Below, one piece after another: positions 1 to 8,300 of a DNA stretch of 35,429 nt. The notes below the pieces were generated by a model. The model did not search any database. It was not told the DNA's origin and saw only the letters and a list, made by a program, of their open reading frames with translations. The translations under genes were made by a program, and so were the position numbers. This DNA is from an uncultured Oscillospiraceae bacterium (lineage in GTDB: Bacteria; Bacillota; Clostridia; Oscillospirales; Ruminococcaceae). How positions within the stretch are numbered: position 1 is the first letter of the stretch; every line of letters begins with the position of its first letter. The stretch covers positions 1 through 35,429 of the forward strand of contig CANNTZ010000019.1 in assembly GCA_947522735.1 (NCBI GenBank), read 5' to 3'.

Positions 1-2
1 TT

Positions 3-1004
3 CATTCGCTGATTATCGACGGCGTCTTTGCCGGCGTCGGCAGCGTCGTCACCTTCCTGCCGATAATCGTCGTGCTGTTCTTCTTCCTCTCGCTGCTTGA
101 GGACAGTGGATACATAGCGCGCGTTGCGTTTGTCATGGACAAGCTGCTGCGAAAGATAGGGCTTTCCGGTCGGTCGCTCGTGCCGATGCTCATCGGCTTC
201 GGCTGCTCCGTTCCCGCAATCATGGCGACTCGCACGCTTCCAAGCAGCCGCGACCGCAAGCTGACAATCCTGCTCATCCCGTTCATGTCGTGCAGCGCCA
301 AGCTGCCCATCTATGCGGTGTTTGCCGCCGCGTTCTTTCCGAAATGTCCGGCGCTCGTGATGATAATCCTATACCTTTTCGGCATGCTGATAGGCGTTCT
401 CTGTGCGCTGCTGCTTGGCAGGACCGCCTTCTCCGGCCGCCCTGACACCTTTGTGCTCGAGCTGCCCGCCTACCGGCTGCCCTCGCCCAAATCGCTGCTG
501 CTGCACATGTGGGAGAAGGGCAAGGACTTTCTGCACAAGGCGTTCACCGTCATTTTAGCGGCGACCGTCGTCATCTGGTTCCTGCAAAACTTCGATTTCC
601 GCCTCTGCATGGTGGACGACGCCTCCTCCAGCATCCTTGCCGCGTTCGGAAGCTTTTTGGCGCCCATCTTCGAGCCGCTCGGCTTCGGCGACTGGCGTGC
701 GGCGTCCGCGCTCGTGACAGGGCTCACCGCCAAGGAGATGGTCATCAGCACTCTTGCAGTGCTGCTTGGCGCAAGCGGACAGGAGCAGCTTGTCCCGATG
801 CTCGCGAGCATATTTACGCCTCTTTCCGCGGCGGCGTTCCTCGTTTTTACGCTGCTCTATACCCCCTGCGTCGCTGCACTCAACGCCGCGCGCCGCGAAT
901 TTGGCTCCTTCAAGGGTGCCGCCGCGATGCTCTTCTTCCAAATCGGAGTGGCGTGGTTTGTCTCCTTCTGGGTGTTCCAGCTCGGACGGCTGTTCGGGCT
1001 TTGA
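3..1004 (+). CDS. feoB: Ferrous iron transporter B, C-terminal part (partial)
   Basis: This is the 3' part of FeoB, the inner-membrane Fe(II) permease whose N-terminal G domain controls uptake. The gene enters from the left edge in frame and is open from base 3, so the G domain lies outside the window. About 333 residues are visible. They contain the hallmark membrane core: the LLEDSGYIAR motif, the GFGCSVPAIMATR motif with its conserved Cys, and a second Gate-type repeat around LTAKEMVIST followed by LLYTPCVAAL. Many hydrophobic segments fit the FeoB membrane domain. It ends with TGA at 1002-1004. Any feoA would lie to the left. Identification is firm from the motifs; the 5' end is simply missing. 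Confidence 0.95.
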   Translation, partial: HSLIIDGVFAGVGSVVTFLPIIVVLFFFLSLLEDSGYIARVAFVMDKLLRKIGLSGRSLVPMLIGFGCSVPAIMATRTLPSSRDRKLTILLIPFMSCSAKLPIYAVFAAAFFPKCPALVMIILYLFGMLIGVLCALLLGRTAFSGRPDTFVLELPAYRLPSPKSLLLHMWEKGKDFLHKAFTVILAATVVIWFLQNFDFRLCMVDDASSSILAAFGSFLAPIFEPLGFGDWRAASALVTGLTAKEMVISTLAVLLGASGQEQLVPMLASIFTPLSAAAFLVFTLLYTPCVAALNAARREFGSFKGAAAMLFFQIGVAWFVSFWVFQLGRLFGL

Positions 1005-1392
1005 TTCCGCCACCCGGTACATCCGTGCAGAGCGGCTTGAGCCGAGGCTGCCTGTGAAAGCAAAGCTTTTCGCACAAAAGAGCTCATCCCTCCGGCAAAA
1101 GCTGCGTCAGCGTCGAAACGAGGCGGCTTTGGCCTGCGGCAGGGCATTTTTCGGTGAGCAGCTTTGGCAATGGATGCCCGAGTCCCGCCCGGACTCCGCC
1201 CCGTGCTTGACCGCAAAAAACGGCCGGACAGGCGTGCCGCCTGCGCCGAAGCTTATTCCCCGAGCTGTTTTCCAACGGCGACGTGCCGTCAGGCAATGAG
1301 CTGACGGTCAACCGCCGTCGAAATTTTCCATGCGGCGTTCGAGAGGATGCTTCAAATATTATGAGCAGAGCGTTTTATCGAGCGTTTACACG
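1005..1392. other. Intergenic stretch without a confident gene
   Basis: No full gene is supported here. Near the right end, plus-strand frames read like broken protein sequence: one frame gives ELFSNGDVPSGNELTV around 1260-1310, and after a frame change another gives AVEIFHAAFERMLQIL followed by a stop at about 1364. This could be the decayed 3' end of a gene, but stops and frame changes prevent assignment and chance is not excluded. Confidence 0.3.
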
Positions 1393-1427
1393 AAAAGGCT
1401 CCGGACCGCAACGTCCCGGAGCCTTTT
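1393..1427. terminator. Bidirectional intrinsic terminator between feoB and lexA
   Basis: A perfect 12-bp inverted repeat, AAAAGGCTCCGG (1393-1404) and CCGGAGCCTTTT (1416-1427), encloses an 11-nt loop. The stem is GC-rich at its core and A/T at its base, so both strands end in a T run. It lies downstream of feoB (plus) and lexA (minus), which converge here. Confidence 0.85.
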
Positions 1428-1448
1428 CTGATCCCTTACAAATTCAGT

Positions 1449-2033
1449 TTAAAAATATCTCAGCAGCGCCACAACCTTGCCGATTACCTCGGCGTGGTCG
1501 ACGATTATCGGAGCCATGCCGTCGTTTTCCGGCTGAAGGCGGTAGTGACCGTTCTCGCGGTAGAAGCGCTTGACAGTCGCCTCGCCGTCCACCATCGCGA
1601 CGACAACCTCGCCGTTTTCGGCGTTCGGCGTCTGGTGGATGACGACGATATCCCCGTCGAATATGCCGATGTTTATCATGCTCTCGCCCTTGACGCGCAG
1701 CGCAAAAAGCTCCGAGCTGGGATAGCCGTGATACGCCGAGAACGGGATATAATCCTCGATGGCCTCGATGGCGGTTATCGGCGCCCCGGCGGCGACGCTT
1801 CCGACCAGCGGTATCCTCGTAACGTTGGTGTTTGTCAGCCTTATCGAGCGGTTGATGCCCTGCGTCTTGTAGATATAGCCCTTGTCCTCAAGCTCGGAGA
1901 GATAGCGATAGACCGACGAGGTGGATTTTATCCCGAGATCACGGCAGATATCCCTGAAGGAGGGGGGGATACCGTTATCGTCGCGTTCTCTGAGATAGGT
2001 CAGCACTTTTTCAGCGTTCTTGCTGAGCTCCAT
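1449..2033 (-). CDS. lexA: LexA, SOS-response repressor and self-cleaving protease
   Basis: LexA represses DNA-damage genes and cleaves itself when stimulated by RecA filaments. The 194-residue protein has the family's usual length. Residues 1-65 form the winged helix DNA-binding domain (SFRDICRDLGIKSTSSVYRYL). The cleavage site is Ala82-Gly83 in SVAAGAP. The S24-type protease domain has the catalytic Ser118 (VKGESMI) and Lys155 (EATVKRFY). The start ATG follows a good GGAG-type ribosome binding site. The upstream promoter overlaps a candidate SOS box, giving the expected autoregulation. It is monocistronic as far as seen, ending at the terminator shared with feoB. Confidence 0.97.
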   Translation of the reverse strand: MELSKNAEKVLTYLRERDDNGIPPSFRDICRDLGIKSTSSVYRYLSELEDKGYIYKTQGINRSIRLTNTNVTRIPLVGSVAAGAPITAIEAIEDYIPFSAYHGYPSSELFALRVKGESMINIGIFDGDIVVIHQTPNAENGEVVVAMVDGEATVKRFYRENGHYRLQPENDGMAPIIVDHAEVIGKVVALLRYF

Positions 2034-2092
2034 ATGCTCCCCACTCCTTTCAAAAAAATGGCGTTTTTCTGCAAGAAATCATCTCTGCCTTA

Positions 2093-2131
2093 ATTATAGC
2101 ACATTCTGCGCAATATTGCAAACAAATGTTT
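2093..2131 (-). promoter_or_regulatory. lexA promoter with overlapping candidate SOS box
   Basis: On the minus strand there is a -35 TTGCAA (2116-2121), a 17-bp spacer and a perfect -10 TATAAT (2093-2098). The inverted repeat AAACAAATGTTT (2120-2131) overlaps the -35 box. It matches the Gram-positive LexA operator GAAC-N4-GTTC at the inner AAC and GTT positions, with A/T at the outer ones. Position and symmetry support LexA autoregulation; the outer mismatches lower certainty. Confidence 0.7.
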
Positions 2132-2186
2132 TAAAAAACTCAAAAAATTTGCTGCCAAAACGCTCTTTTCAGGCAACCTGTTCCTG

Positions 2187-3188
2187 TCAGGACGCCGCAT
2201 GTGTGCGCATGTATTTGAACCAGCGCTCGTAATAGGCGGGGCCGATGTGCATACCGTCGCCGGTAACATTCGGGTCAAGCGAACCGTCCGGCTGCTTGAT
2301 GCACTCGGAGACATAGAGGAAGTACGCGTCGTTGGCCGTTGCAACCTCCATTATAGCGTTGTTGAACTCGTCAATCTTTTTGTTTGTGATGCTGCGGGGA
2401 TAGCCGTTGTTGTAAAATTTCTGCTCGCTTATCGGGAAGATCGAGACGAGATATATCGACGCGTCGGGATGGCTTTTGCGAAGGGTAGAGATAAAGCCGG
2501 TATACGCCTTCTTGAACTGGTCGATGGTCATGCCCATGCCGTTGACGCCGAGCTGGATGTATATTCTGGTCTTGTTCGGATACTGCGCCACCGCTTGCGG
2601 AATGGTGATGCGGGTGCCGTCTCCGGTGTTGATGCACTCCTTTGTCTCGATGTTGTAGAGGCTGATTCCGACGTTGGAAACGACCGTGGCGTTGCCAAGC
2701 AGGTTGTATGCCTTGATGCCCTCGGTGATGGAGTCGCCGATAAAAAGCGCGTCGTCAAACCACGACTCATCCGCCTCGGCCGATGCCGGGACGCGGTCGG
2801 GATAGGTATAGCCAGACGAATCAACCTTGCCGTAGTCAGGCGCGGAGACCTCCGGCTCGCTCGATGTCTCCGATCCGCCGGATTCCGCTGGAGCACTCGA
2901 TTCCTCCGGCTCTCCGGAGCTTTCAGGCGCACCGGAGCTTTCTGTCTCGCTCGATTCCTCAGGCTCGCCGGAGCTTTCCGGTGTACCGGAGCTCTCCTCC
3001 TCGCTGGAGCTCTCCGACTCGCTCGATTCCTCCGATATTTCAGCGGCGGACGATTCCGGCAGGCTCTCAGGCACGGAGCTTCTGCCGGGCCTTTTTATCA
3101 GCAGCAGCATTGCGACGACGAGTATCGCGACCGCCGCTATTACCGCTATCAGCAGCGGCGCGGATGATCCTTTTTCTCTTGAAGCCAT
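2187..3188 (-). CDS. Membrane-anchored SGNH/GDSL hydrolase with Ser/Glu-rich stalk
   Basis: A 333-residue extracytoplasmic hydrolase. Residues 11-31 form one hydrophobic membrane segment after a short basic N-terminus, so the protein is probably anchored with its catalytic domain outside. Residues 38-118 are a low-complexity linker of Ser, Glu, Pro and Gly with internal repeats. From about residue 143 comes an SGNH domain: FIGDSITEG (nucleophile Ser153), LGVNGMG (block III, Asn216) and GDGMHIGPAYY (Asp311 and His314). Such domains deacylate cell-wall or exopolysaccharide sugars; the substrate here is not known. The start ATG has an AAAGGATG ribosome binding site. It lies between the esterase gene terminator and lexA, in the same direction as both. 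Confidence 0.85.
   Translation of the reverse strand: MASREKGSSAPLLIAVIAAVAILVVAMLLLIKRPGRSSVPESLPESSAAEISEESSESESSSEEESSGTPESSGEPEESSETESSGAPESSGEPEESSAPAESGGSETSSEPEVSAPDYGKVDSSGYTYPDRVPASAEADESWFDDALFIGDSITEGIKAYNLLGNATVVSNVGISLYNIETKECINTGDGTRITIPQAVAQYPNKTRIYIQLGVNGMGMTIDQFKKAYTGFISTLRKSHPDASIYLVSIFPISEQKFYNNGYPRSITNKKIDEFNNAIMEVATANDAYFLYVSECIKQPDGSLDPNVTGDGMHIGPAYYERWFKYMRTHAAS
2901..3008 (-). repeat. Two 54-bp direct repeats in the stalk of the SGNH hydrolase
   Basis: Two diverged 54-bp copies (2901-2954 and 2955-3008) encode 18-residue units built on ESSGxPESSGEPEESS. They preserve reading frame and lie only in the linker, so copy-number change would lengthen or shorten the stalk without touching the catalytic domain. 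Confidence 0.65.
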
Positions 3189-3250
3189 ATTTTATACATC
3201 CTTTTCTCCGTGTTTTCACTGTTAAAGTGTGCCGGAAATGCCGTATGACT

Positions 3251-3290
3251 GCAAAAATCCGACGTGGCATATATATTATACCACGTCGGA
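3251..3290 (-). terminator. Intrinsic terminator after the sialate esterase-like gene
   Basis: A perfect 10-bp inverted repeat, TCCGACGTGG (3258-3267) and CCACGTCGGA (3281-3290), has a 13-nt AT loop. On the minus strand it is followed by ATTTTTGC. It lies about 60 bp downstream of the stop at 3350. The loop contains TATAAT on the minus strand, which is probably incidental. Confidence 0.75.
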
Positions 3291-3349
3291 CGAAAATTTC
3301 AATAGGCTCGGTTGCCGGACGGCGGCAGAGCCTACACATCGGACGAGGA

Positions 3350-5371
3350 TTACTCGTCCTTACAGACGCAGACAGCCGTTACCGGCATTGCAACGCCTTT
3401 CGGAACCAGCCGCAGCCCGTCTACATTTACAAAGTGTGAGCGGCAGCTCCCGACATCGAACACAAATGCGGCGCTGATTATCCTTTCCTCCGGCAGCTCG
3501 CCGAAGGGCAGTGCAAACTCCGCCCAGCCGTAATCCGGCTCGGAGATGCGGGAGGCGTATCGTGTGACGACGCGTTTTTCGCCGTCAGCGCTTTCAAAGC
3601 ATAGCTCCAGCCGCACGGAGCCGCCGTTTTTGCTCACGGCGTTCGCGTTGAACAGCTCGAAGCGCAGCCCGGCGTAGCTTTGGAGATCCAGCTCGTTATA
3701 GCGGCGGCGCTTGAAGTATGCTCCAAAGATGTTAGTCTCGCCGTTCACGCGCAGAGACGAGATGTGCTTTTTGAACACCGGATCGGTGCAGACCTCGCTT
3801 CCGGCGAGCGGCATCCACGTCGGGTGCATGGCGTAGTCCCAATAGCCGAGATCCGGCAGATCGGTGCGGCAGTCGCCGAACCATGCGGAGGTCTTTTCGG
3901 TGAACAGCCACGGCTTGCGCTCGATGACCACATCCCACGGATCCTCGGTGCAGAACTGCGCCACCGGCAGATGCTCGCCGTAAAGATTGCCGTCGTTTGC
4001 AAGCGACGAGAGCTGATATGCGACGTGTATCGGGCGTTCGAGGTACGGATGTGAGACCGCAAGGACGCCTCCGTCCAATATCTCGCCGTCAGCCTCCATA
4101 TACGGTGTGTCGTCACCGCGTATGTACAGCCCGTAGAGCCGCTTGCCGCAAATGCGCAGCGCTCCGCCGAGATTATCGAAACTGAGAAGGATACGATTCC
4201 CGTCGCGCACGGCCGACGAGAGTGTCGGCGCGGTGACGCCCAGCAAAAAAGTGTCCGCCATGCGCTCGCCGACGGGATATTTGTTGGAAGGATGTATCGG
4301 ATGGGTGAACGGCTCATAGCCCCACACCGGCGGCAGATCGTATATCGGCACAGCGGTGAAGTGCTCCGGCTCGTCGTGTGCAAGCTCCGACATCGCGTTG
4401 TTGACGCAGCTCATGCGGCACTCGCTGTTGTCGCCGTAGGAGAACGGGAACAGCAGCGACATAACGATGCGAAAGCTGTCGTTCGCGGCAAAGAGGCTGC
4501 GGTAGGTCTCGTAATAGCGCATGAGATAGCGCCTGTAGCGCTCGCAGCAGCCCTCCCGGCAGATGTTGGATTCGCCCTGATACCATATGATTCCGTTGAA
4601 CCTGAGGCCGCGCAGCGGATATATCTTGAGGTTATAGAGCGCTGTGCACTGCATAAAATTTTCGTTTCCAAAGCTGTTCCAGGTGGCGGGGTCGGGACGC
4701 TTCGTGTATCCGACGGCGGTCTCGTCGTCCTCGTCGAGGTCGGAACAGGGAAGCCAGCCCTCGATGAGCGTGCCGCCCATGCTACAGCTTACAAAGCCCA
4801 CCGGTATCTCTCGTCCGGACTGCTTATAGCGCGCATGGAGCCGCCTTGCGAACGCCGTGCCCACCGCGGAGGCCACTCTCGAAACGCTGTAATCGCCAAG
4901 CGCGCCCCATACGCCCTCAAGGCCGTCCACGGGCTCGATGGGCATATTCAGCCCGAGGTCGTCCATCTCGAAGGTCTTGTTCGCCAGCACATTCTGGCAG
5001 TATACGCGTACCGGCGCGTCCTTCAGCTCCGCCAGGTATTTGCTGTGACAGGGCATCTCGTCGTTGTTGAACTCCATATTGGACTGTCCCGAGGCAAGCC
5101 ACAGCTCACCGAAGAGGATATCGTCGAGAACAAGCTCGCCATCCGCATCGCGCAAAACGATGCTGTAGCTTTCCGGCGAGGCGTCAGGGGTTTTCAGCGT
5201 TAAGGAGAAGCTGCCTGCCGCATCCGCAGCGGCTGAGGCGCGGTCAAATACGGTTTTGTCTCCGCAGATTATCGACGCCTCCACTTCGCCGGAGGCGTTT
5301 CCCCGGAGGGTCAGCGCGCTGCTGTGCTGATACAGCGCCCCTGCGGAAAATATGGCTGGTAGTGTTATCAT
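3350..5371 (-). CDS. Sialate O-acetylesterase-like protein (SASA/DUF303 family) with C-terminal extension
   Basis: A 673-residue carbohydrate O-acetylesterase of the SASA family, which removes acetyl groups from sialic acids or plant sugars. Residues 1-90 are a beta-rich N-terminal region. The catalytic core carries LASGQSNMEF (Ser97), GIIWYQGESN (about 260-269) and HPIHPSNK (His357/His360), the three family signatures. No signal peptide is visible, so it is probably cytoplasmic. Roughly residues 500-673 exceed the usual core; the sequence there looks beta-rich and could be a carbohydrate-binding jelly roll, but I cannot name it. It has its own promoter-like sequence upstream and a terminator downstream, so it looks monocistronic. 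The true acyl substrate is unknown. Confidence 0.88.
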   Translation of the reverse strand: MITLPAIFSAGALYQHSSALTLRGNASGEVEASIICGDKTVFDRASAAADAAGSFSLTLKTPDASPESYSIVLRDADGELVLDDILFGELWLASGQSNMEFNNDEMPCHSKYLAELKDAPVRVYCQNVLANKTFEMDDLGLNMPIEPVDGLEGVWGALGDYSVSRVASAVGTAFARRLHARYKQSGREIPVGFVSCSMGGTLIEGWLPCSDLDEDDETAVGYTKRPDPATWNSFGNENFMQCTALYNLKIYPLRGLRFNGIIWYQGESNICREGCCERYRRYLMRYYETYRSLFAANDSFRIVMSLLFPFSYGDNSECRMSCVNNAMSELAHDEPEHFTAVPIYDLPPVWGYEPFTHPIHPSNKYPVGERMADTFLLGVTAPTLSSAVRDGNRILLSFDNLGGALRICGKRLYGLYIRGDDTPYMEADGEILDGGVLAVSHPYLERPIHVAYQLSSLANDGNLYGEHLPVAQFCTEDPWDVVIERKPWLFTEKTSAWFGDCRTDLPDLGYWDYAMHPTWMPLAGSEVCTDPVFKKHISSLRVNGETNIFGAYFKRRRYNELDLQSYAGLRFELFNANAVSKNGGSVRLELCFESADGEKRVVTRYASRISEPDYGWAEFALPFGELPEERIISAAFVFDVGSCRSHFVNVDGLRLVPKGVAMPVTAVCVCKDE

Positions 5372-5430
5372 GTTGCGGTTCCCTTTCGTCGCGCAGATTC
5401 CGGCGCAAAAAATACCGGTGCGATAAATTA

Positions 5431-5458
5431 ATTATATCACGCCGCCACAAAAAAACAA
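5431..5458 (-). promoter_or_regulatory. Candidate promoter of the sialate esterase-like gene
   Basis: Minus strand: -35 TTGTTT (5453-5458), 16-bp spacer, -10 TATAAT (5431-5436) preceded by TGA, an extended -10 form. It lies about 60 bp upstream of the start codon. Confidence 0.5.
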
Positions 5459-5514
5459 TAGCGATGGGGGTTACATTAGTAGCTAAAGCAGGACAAAAAC
5501 TAAGGTCTTATCCA

Positions 5515-6441
5515 TCAGGGGTCGTTGCTGTCGCGGTGCTCCTTGAAGCCGTAGCCGATTATCTCGTCGGCGCTCAGCGCGATAAAGAAGGCGGAGGGAT
5601 CGATGCGGAACGCAAGGCGCTTGAGATACAGGAACTGATGGCGTCGCACCGCGCAGAGAATGACGTTGTGCTCCTCGCTGGTATAGGCGCCGACCGCCCT
5701 GAGGAAGGTGCAGCCGCGCCCCATCTCGCTTATGATGGTGCGTCCTATCTCGTCCTTTTTGTCGGAGATTATGAGCGCCACCTTGCCGTTGTCCGCGCCG
5801 TAGAGAATCGCGTCAAGCACGCGGGAGGAGGTGAACATTGCAACCATGCCGTATAGGAAGGTCTCGATGTTCCGATAGGCAATGGCGGACGAGAGCAGCA
5901 CCATGAAGTCGATGACGAGGATGGCGCGTCCGGTCTGGATGCCCGGAAATATCTTTTGCAGCAGGCGACCGACTATATCGGTGCCGCCGGTCGTGGAGCC
6001 GCGCATGAACACCAGCGCCAGCCCGGAGCCGAGGCAGACGCCGCCAAACAGCGCCGCCAGCAGCGGGTTCCCGTCGTAGGATGGCACGATAATGCCGACG
6101 ATATCGGTTATCAGCGAGAGGATAACGACCGACTTTACCGTCTTGAGAACAAGCTTTTTGCCCCAGATGCCGAGCGCCATTATCAGCAGCGGAATGTTGA
6201 TTATCAGCGAGGTAAGGCCGATTGGGAACCTGGTGAAGTGGTTGATTATAGTCGCGATGCCGGTGACGCCGCCCGGCGCGATGTTGTTGGCGGCGGTGAA
6301 GATGTGGACGCCGGAGGAATAGAGTATTGAGCCGACGATATCGTACAGCACGTCGACGATAATGGTAAGCGCTTTTCTTCCCGGCGTCGGCGCAGCCTCC
6401 GGCGGGTGCTCGGTTTTTATATGGTTGTCGAACAGACTCAA
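5515..6441 (-). CDS. YitT family membrane protein (YitT plus DUF2179)
   Basis: A 308-residue polytopic membrane protein. The first two thirds hold about five hydrophobic segments with the YitT pattern (AANNIAPGGVTGIATII, then MRGSTTGGTDIVGRLL). The last ~85 residues form a cytoplasmic DUF2179 domain (KVALIISDKKDEIGRTII, GCTFLRAVGAYTSEEHNVI). The molecular function of the family is unknown. The start is TTG, chosen because AGGAGG sits 8 nt upstream and the protein has the normal family N-terminus from there. It follows mrnC by 21 bp and is probably the last gene of an obgE-mrnC-yitT unit. No convincing terminator was found after it. Confidence 0.9.
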   Translation of the reverse strand: MSLFDNHIKTEHPPEAAPTPGRKALTIIVDVLYDIVGSILYSSGVHIFTAANNIAPGGVTGIATIINHFTRFPIGLTSLIINIPLLIMALGIWGKKLVLKTVKSVVILSLITDIVGIIVPSYDGNPLLAALFGGVCLGSGLALVFMRGSTTGGTDIVGRLLQKIFPGIQTGRAILVIDFMVLLSSAIAYRNIETFLYGMVAMFTSSRVLDAILYGADNGKVALIISDKKDEIGRTIISEMGRGCTFLRAVGAYTSEEHNVILCAVRRHQFLYLKRLAFRIDPSAFFIALSADEIIGYGFKEHRDSNDP

Positions 6442-6462
6442 GGTAAGACCTCCTAAGATCGA

Positions 6463-6885
6463 TCAGGTCGCCGTTTTATGCGGAGCCTCCCAGACGGCGT
6501 CAAACAGCTCGCAGAGCCTGTCAGTCTCGCCGGAGAGATAGAGATACCCAAACAGCGCCTCGACCCCGGTCGCACGGCGGTAGTTGAGAGTTTCGGCGTT
6601 TTTGGGAACGTGATTGGAGTTCAGGTTCCTGCCGCGCTTGAGCACGGCGAGCTCATCCTCGAGAAGCAGGCTCTCCAGCCTTTCGTAAGCCTCGGACTGA
6701 GCGTGTGCGCACACCTTTTCCACGGATTCCCTGTGCAGCTCGCCGACAGGCGCTTCGATATACGACAGGCGCTCGCGGACGAGCAGCCCATACACCGCAT
6801 CGCCGACAAAGGCGAGAGTGGCCGTGGCAAGACGCTTTGCGTCGGTTCTGGTTCTTGTGTTAAGCGTAGCCGTCCCTCCTCTCAA
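6463..6885 (-). CDS. mrnC: Mini-ribonuclease III
   Basis: Mini-III matures 23S rRNA precursor in Firmicutes; it is an RNase III catalytic domain without a dsRNA-binding domain. The sequence shows the catalytic signature LAFVGDAVYGLLVRERL (Asp29 in this numbering), VLKRGRN and the RRATGVEALFGYLYLSG helix. Its length of 140 residues is normal. The annotated start is TTG at 6885, overlapping the obgE TGA region. This start is doubtful: an excellent AGGAGGG (about 6874-6880) lies inside the reading frame, and the first in-frame codons after it include no ATG, GTG or TTG, only ACG codons. The family identity is secure. Confidence 0.9.
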   Translation of the reverse strand: MRGGTATLNTRTRTDAKRLATATLAFVGDAVYGLLVRERLSYIEAPVGELHRESVEKVCAHAQSEAYERLESLLLEDELAVLKRGRNLNSNHVPKNAETLNYRRATGVEALFGYLYLSGETDRLCELFDAVWEAPHKTAT

Positions 6886-8147
6886 TGAATAAAATCAAAT
6901 TCAAGCTCAAATATGCTGACGGTGTCGCCCTCTTGTATCCCCATCTCCTCCAGCTTGTCGATGATGCCGCTCTTGCGCAGCACGCGCTGGAAATATTGCA
7001 GCGATTCGTAGTCCTCCATGTTGACAGATCCGACCACCTGCGGCAGCCAGTCCGCCTCAACGATATAGACGCCGTTCTCGACGCGGACGGTGAACGGATT
7101 GGAGCCATCCGGCTCGAACAGCGGCTCCGGCTCCGGCTCGTATATCTTTATCGGCGGCAGCTTGGCAAGCTCGCCGGCAATGGCGTTCACAAGCGGCTTT
7201 ACGCCTTCGTGCGTTGCTGCGGACAGCTCGAAGAAGGGCAGACCCTTTTCAGTGATGAATTTTCTGAATCCGGCGCGCTGCTCGTCCGTTGCGATATCGC
7301 ACTTGTTAGCGACGACAATCTGCGGGCGCTCCGCCAGCTCCGGATTAAAGGAGCGCAGCTCGCGGCAAATGACCTCGAAGTCCTCCTTCGGATCCCGCGC
7401 CTCGCTTCCGGATACGTCCACGATGTGTACTATCAGGCGGCAGCGCTCGACGTGACGCAGAAATTCGTGTCCAAGCCCCACTCCGTCGCCCGCGCCCTCG
7501 ATAAGCCCGGGGATATCCGCCATGACGAAGGAGCGCTCCTCATCGACGCTGACCACTCCGAGCACCGGCGTCAGCGTGGTGAACGGGTAGCTTGCAATTT
7601 TCGGCTTGGCTGCGCTGCACACCGAGATCAGCGTCGATTTGCCGACATTCGGATAGCCGACGAGTCCGACGTCGGCGAGCAGCTTTAGCTCCAACTGAAG
7701 CTCCAGCTTTTGTCCGGGCATTCCGGGCTTCGCAAAGCGCGGCACCTGCCGCGTCGAGGTGGCGAAGTGGCAGTTGCCCCAGCCGCCCTTGCCGCCTCTG
7801 GCTATCACGACCGGCTCGTCGCCGGAGATGTCCGCGACGACACGCCCCGTCTCCGCCTCGGTGACAAGGGTGCCCTTGGGCACGCGGATGACGAGATCCT
7901 CGGCGTTTTTGCCGGAGCAGCGCTTTCCCGCGCCCGGCTCGCCGTCCGGCGCGAAGTAGCGCTTGCGATACTTGAACGTCGCGAGATTGGATATGTTGGT
8001 GTCGGCGACGAAAACGACGTTGCCGCCGCGCCCGCCGTCGCCGCCGTCCGGCCCGCCCGCCGCAACGTACTTCTCGCGTCGGAACGAGACTGCTCCAGCG
8101 CCGCCGTCGCCCGCCTTTACGGTGATTCTTGCAATATCTTCAAACAT
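6882..8147 (-). CDS. obgE: Obg/CgtA GTPase, 50S ribosome assembly factor
   Basis: Obg is an essential GTPase in large-subunit assembly and stress control. The 421-residue protein begins at ATG 8147 (MFEDIARITVKAGDGG), preceded by GGAGGAG; a longer upstream reading frame lacks conservation and a ribosome site. Domains in order: glycine-rich Obg fold (1 to about 155), G domain with GLVGYPNVGKST (G1), DIPGLIEGAG (G3) and ANKCD (G4), then the C-terminal OCT domain seen in Firmicutes (NMEDYESLQYFQRVL). The mrnC frame overlaps its end, so the two are probably co-translated. Confidence 0.97.
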   Translation of the reverse strand: MFEDIARITVKAGDGGAGAVSFRREKYVAAGGPDGGDGGRGGNVVFVADTNISNLATFKYRKRYFAPDGEPGAGKRCSGKNAEDLVIRVPKGTLVTEAETGRVVADISGDEPVVIARGGKGGWGNCHFATSTRQVPRFAKPGMPGQKLELQLELKLLADVGLVGYPNVGKSTLISVCSAAKPKIASYPFTTLTPVLGVVSVDEERSFVMADIPGLIEGAGDGVGLGHEFLRHVERCRLIVHIVDVSGSEARDPKEDFEVICRELRSFNPELAERPQIVVANKCDIATDEQRAGFRKFITEKGLPFFELSAATHEGVKPLVNAIAGELAKLPPIKIYEPEPEPLFEPDGSNPFTVRVENGVYIVEADWLPQVVGSVNMEDYESLQYFQRVLRKSGIIDKLEEMGIQEGDTVSIFELEFDFIH

Positions 8148-8250
8148 TGATACTCCTCCGGGTCTTGCTGTGTCACAAGGCTTTCGGTATAAAGCCTGCG
8201 AGATGCTACTGTTGGTATCGCAATTTCGACTTAAAAGCTCAACTAACAAC

Positions 8251-8277
8251 AAATCCCGAGCTTAAAACTCGGGATTT
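8251..8277 (-). terminator. Hairpin after rpmA
   Basis: AAATCCCGAG (8251-8260) and CTCGGGATTT (8268-8277) form a perfect 10-bp stem with a 7-nt loop. On the minus strand it is followed by GTTGTTAG, a weak T tract, so termination may be partial and obgE may receive read-through. Confidence 0.65.
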
Positions 8278-8300
8278 GACATGCTCGATTTTGCGCCCGA

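Noticed and set aside
3268..3280. TATAAT in the loop of the terminator after the esterase gene as a promoter for the SGNH hydrolase
   Set aside because: No -35 at the right distance, and the position in the loop is explained by the hairpin.
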